DNA of 64,000 nt from Brugia malayi (taxonomy: Eukaryota; Nematoda; Chromadorea; Rhabditida; Onchocercidae). Every line of letters begins with the position of its first letter. Within the stretch, counting starts at the first letter, position 1. This document shows, in pieces, positions 59,079 through 64,000 of the stretch. Both the position numbers and the translations under genes were made by a program. The stretch is taken from the NCBI RefSeq assembly GCF_000002995.4, contig NW_025062479.1, positions 16,240,721 through 16,304,720 on the forward strand, written 5' to 3'. The notes under the pieces are model-generated. The model saw nothing but the letters and a program-made list of their open reading frames with translations, was not told the DNA's origin and did not search any database.

Positions 59079-62000
59079 TCAATAGTAGCAATCTTCACTC
59101 ATTTGTGCGCAAGTAACATTTTGCAATCGACGATGTAATGAGTGAAACGTGGGACGTTCCTCTGAATTACCGTTCCAGCATGGCAGTATAAATTCTTGGT
59201 AAAAATTGACAGATGAAAAGTCGGGCCTTTCCAAATAGAACTAAGAAATGGAATTTTGTTTTTAAAAATTCATGACTACTTAATCAATTTCAAAGATTAT
59301 AAAACACTGAATGTTTTACACTAGATTAGGACTCTAATAACAGGGCTTTTTAAATAAATTTTGATATATACTGACTATGTTATTGCAATGATGAGAAGTT
59401 AAAAAGTAAGAGTGTATATAAACTAAAGCCTCAGAGGTTCCTAAAAAATTAAATAAATTCAATCCTTAATTTTCAATATAATAAAATAAAAAGCAAAGGC
59501 ATGAATACATGCATACTGATAAGTGATAACAGAAGGTTAATGTAGACATGACATTTCCATTCATTTATTCACTAACCTTTAACATCCCATTTTGTCGCAT
59601 AAATAATAAATTTCGATATACATCGTTATCAGTCATCATTTTATAAGGATATTTATGACAACCATTAAGGACTTCCCAAAGTGTAACACCGAACGACCAT
59701 ACATCGCCTTTAATTGTAATTTTTTTCTGGAAATTAACATAATTATAATAATTAATTTTAACTTTATCAGTTTATTACAAACATTATGAGCAACAAAATT
59801 GTATTCTTGTAACCATAATAATGTAAATTACTATTCCATCCTTGGTCTAAGTGTAAGAATAAACATTAATGAATGTAAATTATTGATACTTGTCACATCA
59901 TTATTTTTACTAAAGTTATTTATTATATCTATTTCACTCAAATTACATTTTTACATTTTATTTATTTATTACTTCCTCATCTATCATCTGTCACCATTTA
60001 CTATGTCTTAATTCAGTTGTGACCATTTCAAAATTCTAAACCAATGAATTATCCAAAGATTAAATTAAAGCACAAAACTTCGGAATTTCTCAATTCTTAA
60101 GTCAATTTTATTTTCAGTTATTAATTTTAAATGTGATCTTACTTCTGCGACTGCCTCCCAAGACATCCACCGCATTCGTCCACGATCTATTGGATCATCT
60201 GTTTCCAAGTGATCCAATGTATAAGCCATATTGAAATTGGTGAGTTTAACGGTACCATCATTAGCAACCATACAATTACTCGCCGAAAGATTTCCATGGA
60301 TGAAATTTTTAGATTCCAAATATGACATTCCAGCTGCAATTTGCGTGCTTACTGATAGTAGTAGTTCAGTCCTGCAATAGGCTAATATAAATGAAAGTTA
60401 TTAATATGAGATGTACATATCTATGCGTGATGTTTGTTGATTTTAAATCATTTTCTTACATTAGCAATTGTAAACATTTTGAAAATTTCGAAGAAGAAGC
60501 AATCTTTGACCTGTATGATATCTCATTGTTCAGGCTTCGAAGATACTGATCAAGATACTGTTCGATATATTCATGAATACAGCTTGTTAATACACCATCG
60601 AAGCAGACACCAATCACTTCTAATATATTTTGATGCCTTAGACTACTTAATTCACCCACAATTATTTCAAATTCTCTTCGATTATCACGACTTCTATGGA
60701 ATGTTTTATTCACCATTGTACGCTGTTCCAATTGACAAAGCCAAATCTGAATTCTTAGAGTCGTTAAGGTAGAAATGATCAGTTGAACGATAAATTTGCT
60801 TATTGCTACTGCATTACAGTACTCGAAATAAGGCATTATTTCTCCTATTTTTTCGAAAAAGAAGAATTCTCAACAATTAAGCAATAAGCTAATTAACCAA
60901 CCTCACCAAATCGACTATTACCCAAATGTTCATGAAATCTTAGACATTTTGAATCAATTTCGACGAAATTTGTTGATCTATTTGTATCATAACCGCTAGC
61001 TATTTGAGATGTCATTGAATTCCTTAAAAACAAAATGATAGGGAAAAAAAATGGTCAATTGATATTTGGGACTGCGAAGCGACATTTGTCAATGTTTATG
61101 GGTTCAATTTTTTTTTGTAGAAGTACTTACTCCATTAACGCATATCCTAATTGTCGTGGATGTCGCATACAAACATCATTTGAAGCATAATGAATTGTGG
61201 AATTGGTAAGAGATTTTGTGGGATCGCATATGGTTGTATTGTTAACTCCGATAATTTCCATATCATTGCTAGTGATAAGTTAGTTCAATTAACGATGCAA
61301 AGAAGTAACATAAAAAAGAAGTAATTCAATTTTATGTTAATCTCAGAATCGTTGCAATGAAGCATTGAAAATCTTTAAACAATATTTCAGCATGCCGTAA
61401 AAATCTTTGACACATATAAACTTTAGATAATATTATGCTTCATTTCACATTACTGAAAATTTCATACCTATGATCTGATTTTTTTTTTTTTTCATACAAT
61501 AACCTTTACCACACAGATCGCTGATTAAAAATTTTCTAAGATGTCACATATTTAATTTATCAAATCGAAGAAGCATTTTGCAATTCATAGATAGAGTAAT
61601 TCACAAAATAAAGGAGTATACCTGATGTAGTTTGGCTCAGCATATTCACTACCTGAAGACTGATTAGCGTGAAGTTTTTCCAATAACGAATTTTGCATGT
61701 TGTCATTGGTCATACAATAAGCATTAGGTGACGTACGCTAAAAATAATATCAATATTTTATTGATATTTTAATTTCAAGAGAAGAAAAATTTAAATCGAC
61801 TTTTTGAAAAGGATACAATTATGATTATAATTTCATTCTTAAGCGATTATGAGATTCTAAATTTTGACTAGCAATTTTAAGCAAATTTTAATATGATAAA
61901 TCTTGCTTTTTCGTAATCATTTCTGTATAATTTTTTACAAAATTCGAGTGGAAATTTCACTTAAAAATTTTGGATGATTTTTAAAAATAAGAAACCTTAA

Positions 62001-64000
62001 TTGTTTGTTTTTCAACTGCCATTCGTACATCTTTCGAATTTTTTTTTAACACTATAAATGGTCCTTTTCGTGAAAATGCACGACGATAAATCCATAGCAA
62101 ATAGAAAAGAATAATGAGAGCACAGAATAGGAAAAGAAGTGATATTATTACAGCTGAAAATATTAATATCATATCACATTTCTAATTTAAAAATTTTAAA
62201 ATTCCGAAAATACTGTTTAATATTAATGCATGAAGTGCTATGCAAGTTTGAATGATATCATCGATTATAATTCAAATATTGCATAGATCAAAATGAACTT
62301 AAAACTTTTTTTTTTTTTTTTCATTTTTTTTTCATCAATGAGTTAGCAATTACTTGAAAACATATATATATTAGGTAACAAAAGACGTGCACAAATTTCT
62401 TGTAAACTTTTTAGATAGGCATTAATTATTATAATTACAAACCGATTGATATCCATCGTGTGCCATCTTCAGATGCATCATTAATAGCAAAGTAAGTTAG
62501 CGTATCACCTCGATTTGATGGATGATCCAAATCAAATTCCTCGTCATCCATATCATCTGATTTAAACATTTCATTTGCTGCAATACTTTTTATGAATCAT
62601 AGCATTTCTTTAATTATTTTACTAATTATTAAATAGTACACTGTTTGGTAATCTGCATTCTAACCTTATAATTGTAGTTCTAAAATGGGACAGATTATTA
62701 AGAACAAAACATTTCCGTCTTAGTTTAAAAAAATAAATGCTAAAACTAACTAAATTCAAATTTAATTTCACTCAGCAATAACCAAGTGCTGTTTTTTGAG
62801 AAAGTTAGTTCGACTCGTAATTCTTTAGCAATTCGGCTTGGCACCGGTATTCGTACCCATCTAAAATCCTGTTACATGAAAAAAAAAAAGAAAGGAAAAA
62901 TAATATTGAACACAATACACATATTTATATCATAGTAGTGGATTCAAAAAAAGATGTTGATGATGTGAACAATTAAAAAGTCATAGTTTTTTCTATAGCT
63001 TAAAATTACAATTTCACTTATTCCTGCCACTGATTGATTATCCCACTGTGACAATTTATAAAACAAACCTGGCTGATTGGAAATTTTTGTCAGGGATGTA
63101 ATTAAAATGCAATGTTCTCGGTGAATATTGACCTCCACCTTGTGATGAGAACCATACATGTGCTCGTTTAAATACCTAAAATAATAATAAAACTATTTAC
63201 TTAAAATTTAATCCGACATTCAAAAATATACAGCATGACAAAATCTTTTTTAAATTTGAGAAAAAATCTGGATGACTGGTAATAATCTTCTAATTAACTT
63301 CTTTTTTAAATTAATTTCTTTTATGCAAGAATTGCAATGAACAGTTAAAGATAAACGACTAAATATCTTATTAGAAATAAAACGTAATCAAAATGCACAT
63401 GTATATCTGATGAATAAATGCAACATATTATTTGTTTGTAATTTTTACGTATATTACACGTAATTGAGACGTAAATATTCGAAAAATATGGTCCACGATT
63501 CGAGCTATTAAATCTATTCTATTTATTGGTCAAAGTTTTAGTGATTTAAAAATATAATTATGCTAGCATTATCATGATTTAATTTTTAATCCTAACTGAT
63601 AGGCTTCAATTAATCTTTAATCGCAAATGATAAGCTTCAATTAATCTTTAATCTTGTGGGATAAGCTTCAACCAATCCTTAATCCTAAATGGTAGTTATA
63701 ATCTCAAATTTAGTGTAATAATCTGCCATACCTGAGCTCCACTTTTCAAGAAATTTGACACATGAAATAAAATGGCATTGATAATTTTCTTCTTTGCAAA
63801 CAATACTTCAATTGTAATAGTTGCTCCTACAATAGAAATTTTACTTTGTATTAGCAAAGAAGTAAGTCTAACAGTATTGCAAGGGTTAAGCAGTAAATAA
63901 TGCAATAAAATAAATTGTAGATTGTTTTAAGCAATTATAAACTATTTTATGGCATGCAAAATAAATGGCTGGAAAAAGTTTAGTAAAGTAATAACTTACG
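59079..64000 (-). CDS. Discoidin-domain receptor (DDR) family protein with a degenerate kinase domain, partial
   Basis: Single-pass receptor of the collagen-receptor DDR family. Exons (5' to 3'): 63826-63732, 63175-63065, 62868-62751, 62577-62443, 62153-61996, 61737-61622, 61268-61131, 61022-60902, 60746-60460, 60371-60143, 59726-59577, 59240-59079; about 605 residues are visible. The 5' part, including the discoidin domain, lies right of the window; the last base pairs hold a donor. Visible: DS-like domain (VFKRAHVWFSS, then STWLLLSEIKF), membrane segment (LLFLFCALIILFYLLWIYRR), juxtamembrane, and a kinase domain matching DDRs (GDVWSFGVTLWEVL, RWMSWEAVAE, SEERPTFHSLHRRLQ). Catalytic residues are lost: Gly-loop GNSRFGE, HRD is HGN, DFG is NFN, and the activation loop has no YxxxYY. 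The lysine of VNK may be the beta-3 lysine. Exon 63175 can also end at 63069, but that breaks phase. The frame is otherwise intact, so it looks like a pseudokinase and not a pseudogene. Confidence 0.9.

Overview
The window looks like nuclear DNA of a parasitic nematode, probably a clade III spirurid or filarial worm. It is AT-rich, every gene is split by many short introns with nematode-type 3' splice sites (TTTCAG or TTTTAG before the exon), and the gene content is animal: alpha-spectrin, MKK7, an EGO-1/RRF-1 type RNA-dependent RNA polymerase (RdRP), a discoidin-domain receptor, RPS5 and SEPSECS. Species cannot be fixed from the sequence alone. No tRNA, rRNA, CRISPR array or prokaryotic feature was seen. 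All exon models were built by hand, by matching open frames, splice sites and intron phases and by comparison with known families.

Layout. (1) 1-12.5 kb is gene-poor and decayed. It holds the 3' end of an unidentified plus-strand gene, a stop-riddled copy of one MKK7 exon, a possible small secreted-protein gene (3961-5217), a BEL/Pao retrotransposon remnant on the minus strand, and a second, broken copy of the 3.8-5.2 kb segment at 7.9-9.5 kb. (2) 12.5-17.4 kb: an MKK7/MEK-1 type MAP kinase kinase, plus strand. (3) 18.6-18.9 kb: a lone CUE-domain exon. (4) 19.3-31.7 kb: a 30-exon RdRP, plus strand. (5) 32.4-48.1 kb: a complete 38-exon alpha-spectrin, minus strand, convergent with the RdRP. 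(6) 48.1-50.4 kb: spacer with microsatellites. (7) 50.4-51.8 kb: a TMEM256/DUF423 membrane protein, plus strand. (8) 52.6-55.0 kb: SEPSECS, minus. (9) 55.6-57.2 kb: RPS5, minus. (10) 59.1 kb to the right edge: a DDR-like receptor, minus, cut by the window end.

The genes belong to unrelated pathways: JNK-type stress signalling, small-RNA amplification, membrane skeleton, selenocysteine synthesis, translation and matrix sensing. No operon is evident. The strongest unusual observation is that the DDR-family receptor has lost the catalytic HRD and DFG aspartates, one Gly-loop glycine and the activation-loop tyrosines, so it reads as a pseudokinase. Other points of interest are two GC-AG introns supported by phase, a 121-bp block that is almost unchanged between otherwise diverged duplicate segments, and the MKK7 exon pseudogene 12 kb upstream of its parent.
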